Shown: positions 1 to 8,381, numbered from the stretch's first letter. The stretch is 64,000 nucleotides of DNA from Caloranaerobacter sp. TR13 (GCF_001316435.1 NZ_JXLL01000007.1:1-64000), one strand, 5' to 3'. Notes: a model not told the origin generated them from the letters alone. A program made the numbers and translations.

Positions 1-88
1 AAGGAAGATTTTGATGAAATCCATTACCAAAATTACAATGGAACATCTTAATGAAAAACTTACTGAAGCTTTGTTGTTAAAATTTTGA
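1..88 (+). CDS. Possible 3' end of a gene entering from the left (unidentified)
   Basis: One forward frame stays open from the window edge to a TGA at 86-88, giving about 28 residues that end in ...KLTEALLLKF. The stretch is Lys/Leu-rich and could be a C-terminal helix. No motif identifies it, and an open frame this short can occur by chance. It converges on the grd locus, with a bidirectional-looking terminator between them, which fits a real convergent gene. Confidence 0.25.
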   Translation, partial: RKILMKSITKITMEHLNEKLTEALLLKF

Positions 89-125
89 AAATTACTAATG
101 CTTGCTTACTATAATAATTTATGTA

Positions 126-155
126 AAATGCCCTAGGAATATACCTAGGGCATTT
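126..155 (-). terminator. Intrinsic terminator after grdD, possibly bidirectional
   Basis: A perfect 12-bp inverted repeat (AAATGCCCTAGG / CCTAGGGCATTT) with a 6-base loop lies just past the grdD stop codon. T-rich sequence follows on the minus strand, so it should end the glycine reductase transcript. It may also stop transcription arriving from the left. Confidence 0.85.
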
Positions 156-156
156 A

Positions 157-1338
157 CTAACAAGGGTCAGATTCCTTTGATGTATAACCAGCATTCGCCA
201 GCACTTCTATAGCTTTTTGTAACTTTGCTTCATTAACCATTACTATAGGACCTGTACAGCCCATTCCACTTTCTGCGTAAATACCGTTTTTCCATAACGC
301 TTTAACAGCATTTTCTAATTCTAAAATATCTATGCCTGAAATTGATCCTGTTACAACTTCCTTCGGTGGAGCTTCAACCTCTTCATCTACTTCTTTAGAT
401 GTTACTTCTTTTTTCAATCCCTTTATTATATCATCTAATTCAGCTTTCTTAGCTTTATTAAACTCTTCTTTACTAATTTTTATTAAATCACCTCTAGCTA
501 ATTCTGCAGCATAAGAAATAGCATTTGCTACTACCGGAACACCAGAAGCTCTCGAAAGTATTAATATTATCCTACTGTAATCTTCTCCAATTCCAGGACC
601 ATATCCATAACCTAAAGCTTCATAGCTTCCTCCTGTTGTAAATGAAGAAAAAATCTTCATTAGTAAATTACCTGTTAATGTATCTGTAATCATTACATCA
701 GGCGTTCCTGCCAAAAGGTCATTTCCTCTCATTACAGAACCACCATCTGACCTCATTGATTCAGTAAAGTTTATTTCATATCCATTATTTGATAATTCTT
801 TTAGAGCTCTTTCTACTTGTCTAGCTCCATCAACATTAAGTATACCAACAGTAGGATTTTCTATTCCCATTGCTTTAGCTGTTATAATACCGAAAATTCC
901 ATTTTTAATCATAGCCTCTACTCTATGTGGAGAAGATGTTCCAGTTGTAGTAGCTATAAACATCTCTCTGCCTAAACCTGGTGTAATAACTCTTCCTACA
1001 GTTGAAACACCTATTGGAAAATTATAATGCATCGTAACAGCACTATGAATTTCACCACTATCTAATAATTCTTCCATTTTCTTATGAGCTTCTTCTTCTG
1101 TATTAGCCTCAACTACTTCTAACTTTGTATCTACTTTAGGTCCTATTAATACTACTTCAATAGAATTATCCCTTGATTGAGCTATTTCAGCACCTTTAAC
1201 TATATTTTCAACCCCATGCTCACTGCCTAGGATTGTAATACCTACTCTTATTTTCTTACCAAATTGTCCTGTTTCTATTGCATCAGCTATGTCATTAAAG
1301 ACTTTACCAATGAGTTTTTTTACGTTATTATCTGACAT
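157..1338 (-). CDS. grdD: Glycine reductase complex component C, subunit alpha (GrdD)
   Basis: This 393-residue protein belongs to the GrdD family, which has a phosphate acyltransferase (PlsX-like) fold. With GrdC it forms protein C, which releases the acetyl group from the carboxymethyl-selenocysteine of GrdA as acetyl phosphate. Cys361 in the C-terminal GMGCTGP motif lies where the acetyl-accepting cysteine of characterised GrdD (about Cys359) is found. The ATG follows a good AGAGGTGAT ribosome binding site, and the gene starts 11 bases after grdC, so the two are co-transcribed. A strong terminator follows. The residues around 320-335 (EVDEEVEAPPKEV) look like an acidic linker between the acyltransferase core and the cysteine-bearing tail. 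Family assignment is firm; the cysteine role is inferred from the family. Confidence 0.96.
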   Translation of the reverse strand: MSDNNVKKLIGKVFNDIADAIETGQFGKKIRVGITILGSEHGVENIVKGAEIAQSRDNSIEVVLIGPKVDTKLEVVEANTEEEAHKKMEELLDSGEIHSAVTMHYNFPIGVSTVGRVITPGLGREMFIATTTGTSSPHRVEAMIKNGIFGIITAKAMGIENPTVGILNVDGARQVERALKELSNNGYEINFTESMRSDGGSVMRGNDLLAGTPDVMITDTLTGNLLMKIFSSFTTGGSYEALGYGYGPGIGEDYSRIILILSRASGVPVVANAISYAAELARGDLIKISKEEFNKAKKAELDDIIKGLKKEVTSKEVDEEVEAPPKEVVTGSISGIDILELENAVKALWKNGIYAESGMGCTGPIVMVNEAKLQKAIEVLANAGYTSKESDPC

Positions 1339-1349
1339 CTATATCACCT

Positions 1350-2888
1350 CTAATCTCTTAAAAGATGTGATGCAAATTCCCTCATAGCTTCTGCTACTAA
1401 CTTTTTAACTTCTTCCTCAGAAACTCCTTTATCACTATCCACTTTACCACTATTTCTTTCAATTACTATTGATACACCATCAAATAGATTTGTCATACGA
1501 CCTAAGAATAAACTACCTTTACCAACGATCATAACTCTATTTATATTGCCATCAAGTAGTTCTTCTCTTGCAAATCCTACATAAGGAACCCCAGAAGGAA
1601 TATGTCCTTGAGTTGGAGCCCATCCTGGCATACCATGCTCTTTAACAAAATTCATTAAGTCTTTTCTTTCTAGTTCTTTTCTCTTAACGCCTAAAGCAGC
1701 AATCATCTTATAGTTTGATGTAGGAACATCTCCTGCTCCAGCAGGCTTTGTAACATCTGGATTTTGCATCTCAACAGAATATTTATCTATATCTGTAATT
1801 TTTAGATTTCCCTTATCAAGAGGAGCTGTAATTAATGAAGTTATTACAGCCTGTGGTGAAGAACCTGTTCCAACAGTATGGCGTCCTACTAAATCAGTTC
1901 TTAATACAGGATTTACGCCATCATTTTTACTCACTAATATTGCAAATCCACCTAAAACATCTTCTAATACAGGCATTCCTTTTTTCACGTGATCTTTTCC
2001 ATTCATTCCTAATTTTGCAGTTGCTCCTCCACCTACTATTACAACATTTTCATAAACTCCTGCTTGTACTAAAGCAGCAGCTTCTATTAATGCATGAGTA
2101 GGTGCAGCACAGAATCCTCTTGTATCTGAACCAGTTGCATTGATACAACCTGCAACTTCTGCAATTGCTTTTGCGAAGTTGCCTCCACCTCTTTGGTTCA
2201 TATCTCCACAAGCTTCTTCTGAGCATTCAATTACATAATCTATGTCTTCAGCTTTAAAATTGCTCTTATCTAGTAAATTTAATAATGCTAATACACCTGA
2301 AGCTTTAACAACTAAGTTTTCAAATAAAGTATGAGCATTCAAATTAATATCAATATCATGCGCTCTCTTAACACAGCCAACTATTTTACCTTCATTATAG
2401 ATAGGTTCAGCATGTTGCTCATTAATCAATTTTTCTATTTCAGAATTTTCTTCTCCTTCTTTAAGCTTCGAAATTAAATTGTCATTTATTAATGGATGTT
2501 TTTCTAATTTTTCTTTAACAACATTAGTAAATTCTTTTTCAAGCTTTACTAAATCAAATGCATCAGATATCTTCATAAGACCTATAAATTCGTCCTGAGG
2601 CATTATTTCTCCAAATTTACCAAATCTATTTGCATCTTCAACTTTTTTATCATACCAAGGCATCTCGTATTTTGATAAATCATCTGGTGTAATATTTCCG
2701 ATATAAGTTTGATTTGGTGCATAACTTACAACTTCATCAAAATTACGCAAATGCTTTGGAAGCTCTTTTAAATACTCTGAGTCAGGATTTATTAATCTCT
2801 CTGAAGTTTGTGTAGTACCGCTGTGTATTACCATATCAGGTGCATGTACTAAAACATAACCTGTTCCTTTAACTACTGCAAAACTCAT
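1350..2888 (-). CDS. grdC: Glycine reductase complex component C, subunit beta (GrdC)
   Basis: This is a 512-residue GrdC. The protein resembles beta-ketoacyl-ACP synthase III (thiolase-like fold) and pairs with GrdD in protein C, the acetyl phosphate-forming part of glycine reductase. The region ECSEEACGDMNQRGGGNFAK and the following CAAPTHALIEAAALVQAG segment are typical of the thiolase-like core. The frame is open to a TTG at 2903, but the ATG at 2888 (MSFAVVKG...) lies the right distance from GGAGGTG, so I use it. grdC is separated from grdB by about 165 bases holding a terminator, so it may be read partly by read-through or from a promoter of its own. I saw no clear promoter there. Confidence 0.96.
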   Translation of the reverse strand: MSFAVVKGTGYVLVHAPDMVIHSGTTQTSERLINPDSEYLKELPKHLRNFDEVVSYAPNQTYIGNITPDDLSKYEMPWYDKKVEDANRFGKFGEIMPQDEFIGLMKISDAFDLVKLEKEFTNVVKEKLEKHPLINDNLISKLKEGEENSEIEKLINEQHAEPIYNEGKIVGCVKRAHDIDINLNAHTLFENLVVKASGVLALLNLLDKSNFKAEDIDYVIECSEEACGDMNQRGGGNFAKAIAEVAGCINATGSDTRGFCAAPTHALIEAAALVQAGVYENVVIVGGGATAKLGMNGKDHVKKGMPVLEDVLGGFAILVSKNDGVNPVLRTDLVGRHTVGTGSSPQAVITSLITAPLDKGNLKITDIDKYSVEMQNPDVTKPAGAGDVPTSNYKMIAALGVKRKELERKDLMNFVKEHGMPGWAPTQGHIPSGVPYVGFAREELLDGNINRVMIVGKGSLFLGRMTNLFDGVSIVIERNSGKVDSDKGVSEEEVKKLVAEAMREFASHLLRD

Positions 2889-2910
2889 AGTTTTCACCTC
2901 CAAAAATTAT

Positions 2911-2943
2911 CGTCGTTAGTCACTCGCTATTCACTATTCGTTA
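2911..2943. repeat. Degenerate 'CTATTCG' spacer repeat
   Basis: The grdB-grdC spacer holds several irregular copies of a C/A-C-T-A-T-T-C-G-like unit (GTCACTCGCTATTCACTATTCG). Related strings occur in other intergenic gaps near 10.5, 12.85 and 62.66 kb. No coding or fixed secondary structure is evident. Confidence 0.5.
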
Positions 2944-3008
2944 AATCTAAGAAGCTAAAAATGGAAATAATAAATTTTCATAAAGTATTATTCTGCTATA
3001 TTTTAATA

Positions 3009-3035
3009 AAGGGTGATGAACCTATCATCACCCTT
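3009..3035 (-). terminator. Internal terminator-like hairpin between grdB and grdC
   Basis: A perfect 11-bp inverted repeat (AAGGGTGATGA / TCATCACCCTT) with a 5-base loop lies 20 bases past the grdB stop. The following minus-strand tract (TTTATTAAAAT) has few Ts in a row, so termination may be partial. It could set the GrdB:GrdC expression ratio. Confidence 0.75.
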
Positions 3036-3054
3036 ATAATTTTATATGATTAGC

Positions 3055-4365
3055 TTACTCTTCGAAAACTGTTTGACCATCCACTTCAGTTTGTAGAGCT
3101 TTTAATGCTCTTTCAACCAAACTTCTTCTTAAAGCCTTTTCTTCTTCTTTGCTAAGGCTTGGATTTCCAAGTGGATGTGGTATAGCTATTGTTGGAACTA
3201 TTCTATTAGCACCAACAGTTAGTGATATAGGTACTACTGTACACATGTGAACTACAGGAATACCTGCTCTTTCGATTTCTTTAACCATCGTTGCACCGCA
3301 ACGTGTACAAGTACCTCATGTAGATGTTAATATAACTGCATCTACACCATCTGCTACTAATTCTTTTGCAAATTCAGCTGCAAAAGCTTTAGCGTTAGCA
3401 ACAGCTGTACCATTACCAGTTGTTGTATAGAAGTATCTGTGAAGCTGACCAATTTTTCCTTCTTTTTCTAATTCTCTAAGAACATCTACAGGTAATACCC
3501 TATCTGCATCCTCATTTGCATATACAGGGTCATAACCACCATGTGCTGTTTCATGTGTTTCTGGTGTTAAATCATCGAATTGTGAAATATCATATTTACC
3601 ATACTTAGATGCACTTGAAGATTCAATATGATCTGGATTACCTTTTGGTACTATACCTCCAGAAGTAACTAAAGCAATCTTAGCTTTTGTAATATCCTTT
3701 ACTGGAGGATTTGGTTCAACTCTGTCGAAGTCTGGCATTGGGTACTCAGTTTTGAATTCCTCGCCTTTAAGCTTTTTAATAAGCATTTCAACAGCTCTTT
3801 CTGAACCTCTTTTTTCTGCAAAATAATTCTTTCTTATACCTCTAGGGATATAACCTTCAACATCAGGAGCTTTTATCTCTTCTCCTTTTGCTAGTTTTAG
3901 AGCTAAAGCAGCCATTGACTTAACAGCTTTTCTCATACCAGCTGCACTATTTTTAGTTTCTACTATATAAACACTCTTTTTGAACATATCTGCACCAGGG
4001 TTTTCTGGATACATACCTGTCAATACTGGTATCCCTAATTCTTTATTAACGGCCTCAGTTATAGTACCACAAGCAACACCGTATCTACCAGCATTAAACG
4101 CTGGACCAGCAATAAATAAATCAGGGTTATATTTTCTAACCATTTCTATTATTATTTTCTTTGCTTCTTCTATATTTTCATTGAAATATGAGTCACCACA
4201 GATTATAGTTGCTACTATTTCTGCTTCGTCACCAAATCTCTTGCTAAATTCCATTCCTGGACCTACAACACCTTCTCTTACTTCAGGTTTGTGGTCAGCC
4301 TTCTCTTCTCCACCAATTCCTGCAAAGAATTGATTAATATAATGAACTACTCTTATTTTGCTCAT
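3055..4365 (-). CDS. grdB: Glycine reductase component B, selenoprotein subunit gamma (GrdB)
   Basis: This 436-residue selenoprotein binds glycine together with the GrdE products. The frame runs 349 codons from the ATG, meets TGA at 3316-3318, then continues in the same frame for 86 codons as GTCTRCGATMVKEIERAGIP. The ...ILTST-U-GTCTRCG motif is the known selenocysteine site of the GrdB family, so the TGA is Sec350, which attacks the substrate amino adduct to form a Se-carboxymethyl intermediate. A 6-bp hairpin starts 12 bases after the TGA, as expected of a bacterial SECIS. The ribosome binding site is GAGAGGGGGG. It lies 31 bases after grdA and ends at a terminator-like hairpin. Conventional gene callers would split it into two genes. 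Confidence 0.96.
3289..3303 (-). promoter_or_regulatory. Candidate SECIS hairpin of grdB
   Basis: Directly downstream of the Sec UGA the message can form CGUUGC-GGU-GCAACG, a perfect 6-bp stem with a GGU apical loop, 12 bases after the UGA. Known bacterial SECIS elements sit at this distance and carry a GU in the apical loop. The loop here is shorter than in the E. coli elements. SelB binding is inferred, not shown. Confidence 0.6.
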
Positions 4366-4396
4366 TTTTCCCCCCCTCTCTAATTCGGGTCTTATT

Positions 4397-4873
4397 TTAG
4401 TCGTTAAATTTACAATATTCTTCTCTTATATCGCTAACTTCACTTATAATTTCATCTACATCTAATACCATTTCCATCATACCAATTTGTTCATCATAAA
4501 CTTCTGGATCAACTTCATTTTTGAACTCTGGTTCTACTGCATGATATACTCTAAGTCCTAACTGGACTCCTGCTAATGGACCTGCAAAAGTAGGGTCTCC
4601 TGCTGTAACAGTTTCAGCTGCTAGCCCAGCAGCTTCTGCTTCAGCAGCTCCTAATATTACTACAACATTTTCAGCACCATATTTTTCAGTTAAATCTTTA
4701 ACCCTCTTTTGATTTTCTAGGTCCATAGCTCCTGCAGCAGTTCAGACAAAACATTCAGTTGATGCAAAAACTACTTCAGCTTCAGTAGTCTTTAAGCACT
4801 CTTCAATAGCTGGTGCAGGAATTCCATCTCTGTCACCAATTACGATTACTTTCTTACCATCTAGTAATCCCAT
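4397..4873 (-). CDS. grdA: Glycine reductase component A, selenoprotein (GrdA)
   Basis: This 158-residue selenoprotein shuttles the carboxymethyl group from component B to component C and is re-reduced by thioredoxin. Reading from the ATG at 4873 ([19 protein letters not shown]...) gives [17 protein letters not shown], the canonical GrdA active site. The TGA at 4742-4744 is Sec44, three residues after Cys41. The frame then continues to the stop with the family's conserved [19 protein letters not shown] start at the internal Met50 would lose the active site and has no ribosome binding site. The true start follows GAAAGGAAGGGTAAGA. The gene lies between grdE and grdB in the usual order. I found no convincing strong hairpin just after this UGA, unlike in grdB. 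Confidence 0.97.
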
Positions 4874-4946
4874 TCTTACCCTTCCTTTCTATCTAATTTT
4901 AATTTTCTTTGTTTTGTATACTATTTATAATTTACAAGTAACTAGC

Positions 4947-6233
4947 TTAATATCCTTTAGCTGTTAATTTGTTAAATCCTAACTCATTAGTAGCTCCTGT
5001 TATAGCTTGCAATTCAACTACTATAGAGCCATCTTCCTTCAAACTACCATCAAATCCACCAGCAATCTTATTAGCAGGTTCAATATGTCCTATAACTTTA
5101 TCCATAGGTGGTAACTCGATAACTTCATTTGCGTTACCTCCTGTAACAACTGCATTTGCTAGTGGGTCTGCATCTGCTAATGATTGTGAAGCTCCATCTC
5201 TTCCTGCATATTCATCTGTTACAATAACTGTTTTAATACCTTTTTGTTCTATTTTCTTGCAGTTCATAATTAAGTCTGTATCTGGATTACCAAAACCTTC
5301 TTGTGAAATAATAACACCGTCTACACCTAGATATTCAGCTAATTTAGCAGTCCAGTTTGATGAACGCTCTTTATCAGCTAAATATACATTCTCATTAGTT
5401 ATAATAACCCCAACAAAATTCAATTCTTTACCATGTTTATTGTAAAGGTCACGAATTATTGGGTTATTTAAATGATGATAAGTAGTATTCTTATCACAAG
5501 CTGATACGCAGTTACCACTAATAATAGCTCCATCCATTAACTCAGTTGGGCTTATTAAAGTAGGTAAAATCTGTTTAGCATCAACGCCATATACATAAGT
5601 ATCATGCAATAAACCTTGACTTTGAAGCATTAATACATATGCTACCTTTGGTAATTCTGGATATTTTTCAATACTCTTAAGTAACGGTAAAAATTCATAA
5701 GTTTCAACATCATCTGGCTGTACATTCTTAGCTGCTTTTCCTAAATACTCTGCAGCTTTTAATCCAGCCATTCTAACAGCTTTTTCATGTTCATGTTGCT
5801 TTAATCCATCAACTGGCTCGCAAACTAAAACAACATTATTTAACTTTGAAAAAGGTGTATATTCGGCTCCTGGGCCAGTCATATCAATTATACCTTCTTG
5901 GAAACCTACTATTTTACCAGTAGTTACTACAGCAGCGCCTTTCAAAACATTAGTTCTTCCAGAACCTACTGTTTCTACTTTTGATAATATACCAGGGAAA
6001 ATACCACCTTTTCCTTCAACTTTAACTCTAGGCTCAATAACATCCTTTACAGGCATTATTCTTACACTTTCACCTGGTCTAGCTAATTCAACATCTATAC
6101 TCTTTAGATGTTCATCCTCTGATAAGATAGAAATCAATTCTTCTTTATTTACATAAAGCACTCCATTTTCAACCTTTGTTTCATTTCCAAACTGAACATC
6201 TTTGATATAGATATTTCCTAATTCTAGGCGCAT
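4947..6233 (-). CDS. grdE: Glycine reductase component B proprotein, alpha/beta (GrdE)
   Basis: This is a 428-residue GrdE precursor. In the family it cleaves itself between Asn and Cys to give two subunits, and the new N-terminal cysteine becomes the pyruvoyl group that binds glycine as a Schiff base. Counting from the chosen start, the cleavage site SG-NCVSACDKNT falls at Asn241-Cys242, exactly the position reported for characterised GrdE. The open frame extends 12 codons further upstream, but the ATG at 6233 (MRLELGNIYI) is preceded by GGGAGGTG at ideal spacing, so I start there. It lies 45 bases after trxA and 73 bases before grdA in one operon. Confidence 0.97.
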   Translation of the reverse strand: MRLELGNIYIKDVQFGNETKVENGVLYVNKEELISILSEDEHLKSIDVELARPGESVRIMPVKDVIEPRVKVEGKGGIFPGILSKVETVGSGRTNVLKGAAVVTTGKIVGFQEGIIDMTGPGAEYTPFSKLNNVVLVCEPVDGLKQHEHEKAVRMAGLKAAEYLGKAAKNVQPDDVETYEFLPLLKSIEKYPELPKVAYVLMLQSQGLLHDTYVYGVDAKQILPTLISPTELMDGAIISGNCVSACDKNTTYHHLNNPIIRDLYNKHGKELNFVGVIITNENVYLADKERSSNWTAKLAEYLGVDGVIISQEGFGNPDTDLIMNCKKIEQKGIKTVIVTDEYAGRDGASQSLADADPLANAVVTGGNANEVIELPPMDKVIGHIEPANKIAGGFDGSLKEDGSIVVELQAITGATNELGFNKLTAKGY

Positions 6234-6278
6234 GTAGTTCACCTCCCTTTTATTTTCAATATATTTCAAAATAAAAAT

Positions 6279-6596
6279 TTAGACATACTTCTTAATCATT
6301 TCTTCTATATTTGCAGGTGTTGCATCTTCTTTTGTTAATTCATCAATTTTCTCTCCATCTTTATAAATAGCTATTGTAGGTAATCCTAATACTCTTTGTT
6401 TAATAGCTAGTCTTCTTGCTGATGAAGTGTCAAGTTTGCAGAATTTCATCTTATCTCCATATTTTTCTGCTAATTCTTCCACATGTGGTAATAAAGCTTT
6501 GCAAGGTTCACAGCTTTTTCCCCAGAAATCTACTAATACATATCCTTCTGCATTTAATACTTCAGCTTCAAAAGTTTCCTTATTTACTTCTAACAT
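6279..6596 (-). CDS. trxA: Glycine reductase-associated thioredoxin
   Basis: This 105-residue thioredoxin should re-reduce the GrdA selenenyl-sulfide after each turnover. The fold is complete, but the redox motif is Cys29-Glu-Pro-Cys32 (FWGKSCEPCK) instead of the usual WCGPC. Variant motifs such as GCVPC are typical of thioredoxins encoded in grd operons and suggest adaptation to this partner. The cis-proline is present in LGLPT. Two ATGs are adjacent; the second (6596) has the better distance to AGGAGGG. It lies between trxB and grdE. Confidence 0.94.
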   Translation of the reverse strand: MLEVNKETFEAEVLNAEGYVLVDFWGKSCEPCKALLPHVEELAEKYGDKMKFCKLDTSSARRLAIKQRVLGLPTIAIYKDGEKIDELTKEDATPANIEEMIKKYV

Positions 6597-6613
6597 CATA
6601 ATCCCTCCTTATT

Positions 6614-7561
6614 TTATTCACTAAAATTATTCTCAATATATTTTTCAGCCTGTGTAGCAGCTATTGCTCCATCTGCACAGGCAGTAACAACCTGTCTTAA
6701 TGACTTCTTCCTACAATCTCCTGCCGCAAAAACACCTTCTATATTTGTTCTCATATCTTCATCTGTTAACAAATAACCTCTTTCATCCATATCTAATATA
6801 CCTTTGAATAAAGCAGTTTGCGGCATATATCCTATAAATACAAATATGCCAAAAGTACCATCTTCTTCATTTGCGTGTATTTCTGTTTCTTCACCAGTAA
6901 CTCTGTTTCTTATAACCATTGATTCAACAATGCCATCACCTTTTATTTCTTTAACTTCAGAGTTCCAAATAAAATCAATTTTTTCATTTTTAAATGCTTT
7001 TTCCTGAATAGATTTAGCTGCTCTTAACTGATCTCTTCTATGTATAATGGTTACTTTTCTAGCAAACTTTGTCAAATAAATAGCCTCTTCTACTGCTGAA
7101 TCCCCTCCACCGATTACATATACATCAAAATCAGTAAAGAAATCAGCATCACAAGTAGCACAGTAAGAAACTCCTTTTCCAGTAAACTCTTTTTCTCCTG
7201 GACAATTTAGCTGTCTAGGTTTTGCTCCTGTTGCAACTATTACAGTTTTAGCTCTGTATTCTCCCTTTTCTCCTTTAAGTACTTTGATTTTTCCTTCTAA
7301 TTCAACTTCATTAATAGTATCAGAAATCTTTTGAGCTCCAAATTCTTCAACTTGTTCAACCATTCTTGCAATTAAAGAAGGTCCTGTTGCATTTCTAATT
7401 GACCCAGGATAATTAGCAACTTCGTCTGTAGTTACTATTTGTCCTCCTGTTCTCTCTTTTTCGATAACTAAAGTCTTTAATCTTGCTCTTCCTGCATACA
7501 AAGCAGCTGATAATCCTGCTGGTCCTGAACCTATAATAACTACATCATATAAATTTTCCAT
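6614..7561 (-). CDS. trxB: Thioredoxin reductase
   Basis: This 315-residue flavoprotein passes NADPH electrons to the operon's thioredoxin. It has an N-terminal FAD-binding GSGPAGLSAA motif (about residues 11-20), the redox pair Cys134-Ala-Thr-Cys137, a NAD(P)-binding GGGDSAVEEA motif (around residue 155) and the C-terminal GVFAAGD FAD motif. The frame opens at a GTG at 7570, but the ATG at 7561 (MENLYDVVIIG) has AAAGGGGTG at proper spacing. The HRRDQLRA segment is the usual basic patch for NADPH phosphate recognition. It follows grdX by 100 bases and precedes trxA. Confidence 0.96.
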   Translation of the reverse strand: MENLYDVVIIGSGPAGLSAALYAGRARLKTLVIEKERTGGQIVTTDEVANYPGSIRNATGPSLIARMVEQVEEFGAQKISDTINEVELEGKIKVLKGEKGEYRAKTVIVATGAKPRQLNCPGEKEFTGKGVSYCATCDADFFTDFDVYVIGGGDSAVEEAIYLTKFARKVTIIHRRDQLRAAKSIQEKAFKNEKIDFIWNSEVKEIKGDGIVESMVIRNRVTGEETEIHANEEDGTFGIFVFIGYMPQTALFKGILDMDERGYLLTDEDMRTNIEGVFAAGDCRKKSLRQVVTACADGAIAATQAEKYIENNFSE

Positions 7562-7661
7562 AATTAACACCCCTTTTTAAGTTTTTAATATCGAAGATTT
7601 TGTTCCAACTTAACTAAATTTTCTCTCTTTAAAGCTTTTTTTATACAAATACAGCTTTTCA

Positions 7662-8042
7662 TTATACCTTTTCGTTTATAACAACATCCTTAATAAGCGA
7701 CAAATCTATAGTTTGGAAATCAATTAAAATCTTTTCTGGCCAGTTTGGAGTTTTGAAATCTCTTATAAATTTTTCTGCTGTTTGTATACTCCCTTCGATA
7801 ATTATCAATGAATCATAATCTAAATATCCTCTATCGCTGCTAATAATTATAGATTTATAAGGTGTTTCATTAGGCTTTATACTTCCCGATAAAGGATGTG
7901 ATAACAACTTATGACCTAAGTGTACTTTATCTCTAACTTTTCTCAAAATATTTAAATAATCCGTTTCATAATACTCTATATCGATGTATTCCGATAACTG
8001 ATCTTTAACTAAAGGATTATTGGTTATAAGTATTTTACCCAA
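7662..8042 (-). CDS. grdX: GrdX protein of the glycine reductase operon
   Basis: This 126-residue protein matches the GrdX family, a small protein of unknown biochemical role encoded at the head of many grd operons. Recognisable features are the N-terminal ILITNNPLV, the central HPLSGSIKPNETPYKSI block and SLIIIEGSIQTAEKFI. It has no signal peptide, membrane segment or metal motif. Translation appears to start at TTG (8042), preceded by AAGGAGTG at good spacing; no ATG is close. It is the first gene after the glycine riboswitch and terminator, so it is glycine-induced with the rest. Its function, possibly regulatory or in assembly, remains inferred from context. Confidence 0.85.
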   Translation of the reverse strand: MGKILITNNPLVKDQLSEYIDIEYYETDYLNILRKVRDKVHLGHKLLSHPLSGSIKPNETPYKSIIISSDRGYLDYDSLIIIEGSIQTAEKFIRDFKTPNWPEKILIDFQTIDLSLIKDVVINEKV

Positions 8043-8090
8043 TCAATTCACTCCTTAAAAGGAAAAGGTTTTCAGTAAAAATAACATAAA

Positions 8091-8130
8091 AACAGAGCAA
8101 AAGACCCCTATAGGTGCCTTTGCTCTGTTT
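8091..8130 (-). terminator. Riboswitch-controlled intrinsic terminator
   Basis: AACAGAGCAAA pairs with TTTGCTCTGTT around a loop, and a T-run follows on the minus strand, immediately downstream of the second glycine aptamer. The aptamer's 3' closing strand abuts the terminator stem. Glycine binding would therefore be expected to relieve termination and switch on grdX and the rest of the operon. Confidence 0.88.
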
Positions 8131-8303
8131 ATAACCTGAGAGTTTCTTCTTTTCCAAGAATTGCTCCTTCGGTGCCCTGAGGCTCTCCAGAGAACTGTCG
8201 AAATACGGTCCTTTTGCCTGAGAGCTTCATTACATACCGGCACAAGGTATATAACTTACTCCTTCGGCGCCTAAATGGTCTCTCCCGCATCTCTCATCCA
8301 GAC
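8131..8303 (-). ncRNA. Tandem glycine riboswitch (gcvT class)
   Basis: Read on the minus strand the leader has two successive aptamers. The first has GCGGGAGAGACC, GGCGCCGAAGGAG and GCTCTCAGGCAAAAGGACCG. The second has TCTGGAGAGCC, GGGCACCGAAGGAGCAA and AACTCTCAGG. The repeated GCxCCGAAGGAG and CTCTCAGG strings are the conserved core of the glycine riboswitch. A consensus promoter lies upstream and an intrinsic terminator downstream. It directly senses the substrate of the enzyme it controls, so it most likely acts as an ON switch. Confidence 0.96.
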
Positions 8304-8340
8304 AAAATAATATTCAATTATTAAACTTCTTTATATTCAT

Positions 8341-8369
8341 ATTATAATACATAAATTTTTCTTATACAA
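8341..8369 (-). promoter_or_regulatory. Sigma-A type promoter of the glycine reductase operon
   Basis: On the minus strand TTGTAT and a perfect TATAAT are separated by exactly 17 bases. Transcription would start near 8334, shortly before the riboswitch. Confidence 0.75.
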
Positions 8370-8381
8370 CAAATTTTTCAT

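Noticed and set aside
3055-3288. Separate small gene downstream of a shorter grdB
   Set aside because: It continues the grdB frame beyond the selenocysteine TGA, and the joined protein matches GrdB; the internal ATG has no ribosome binding site.
4397-4726. GrdA starting at the internal methionine (109 residues)
   Set aside because: It would lack the active site; the TGA upstream is the selenocysteine codon and a proper start with ribosome binding site lies at 4873.
8055-8243. Short minus-strand open frame in the grd leader
   Set aside because: It lies across the terminator and second glycine aptamer and has no protein similarity that I recognise.
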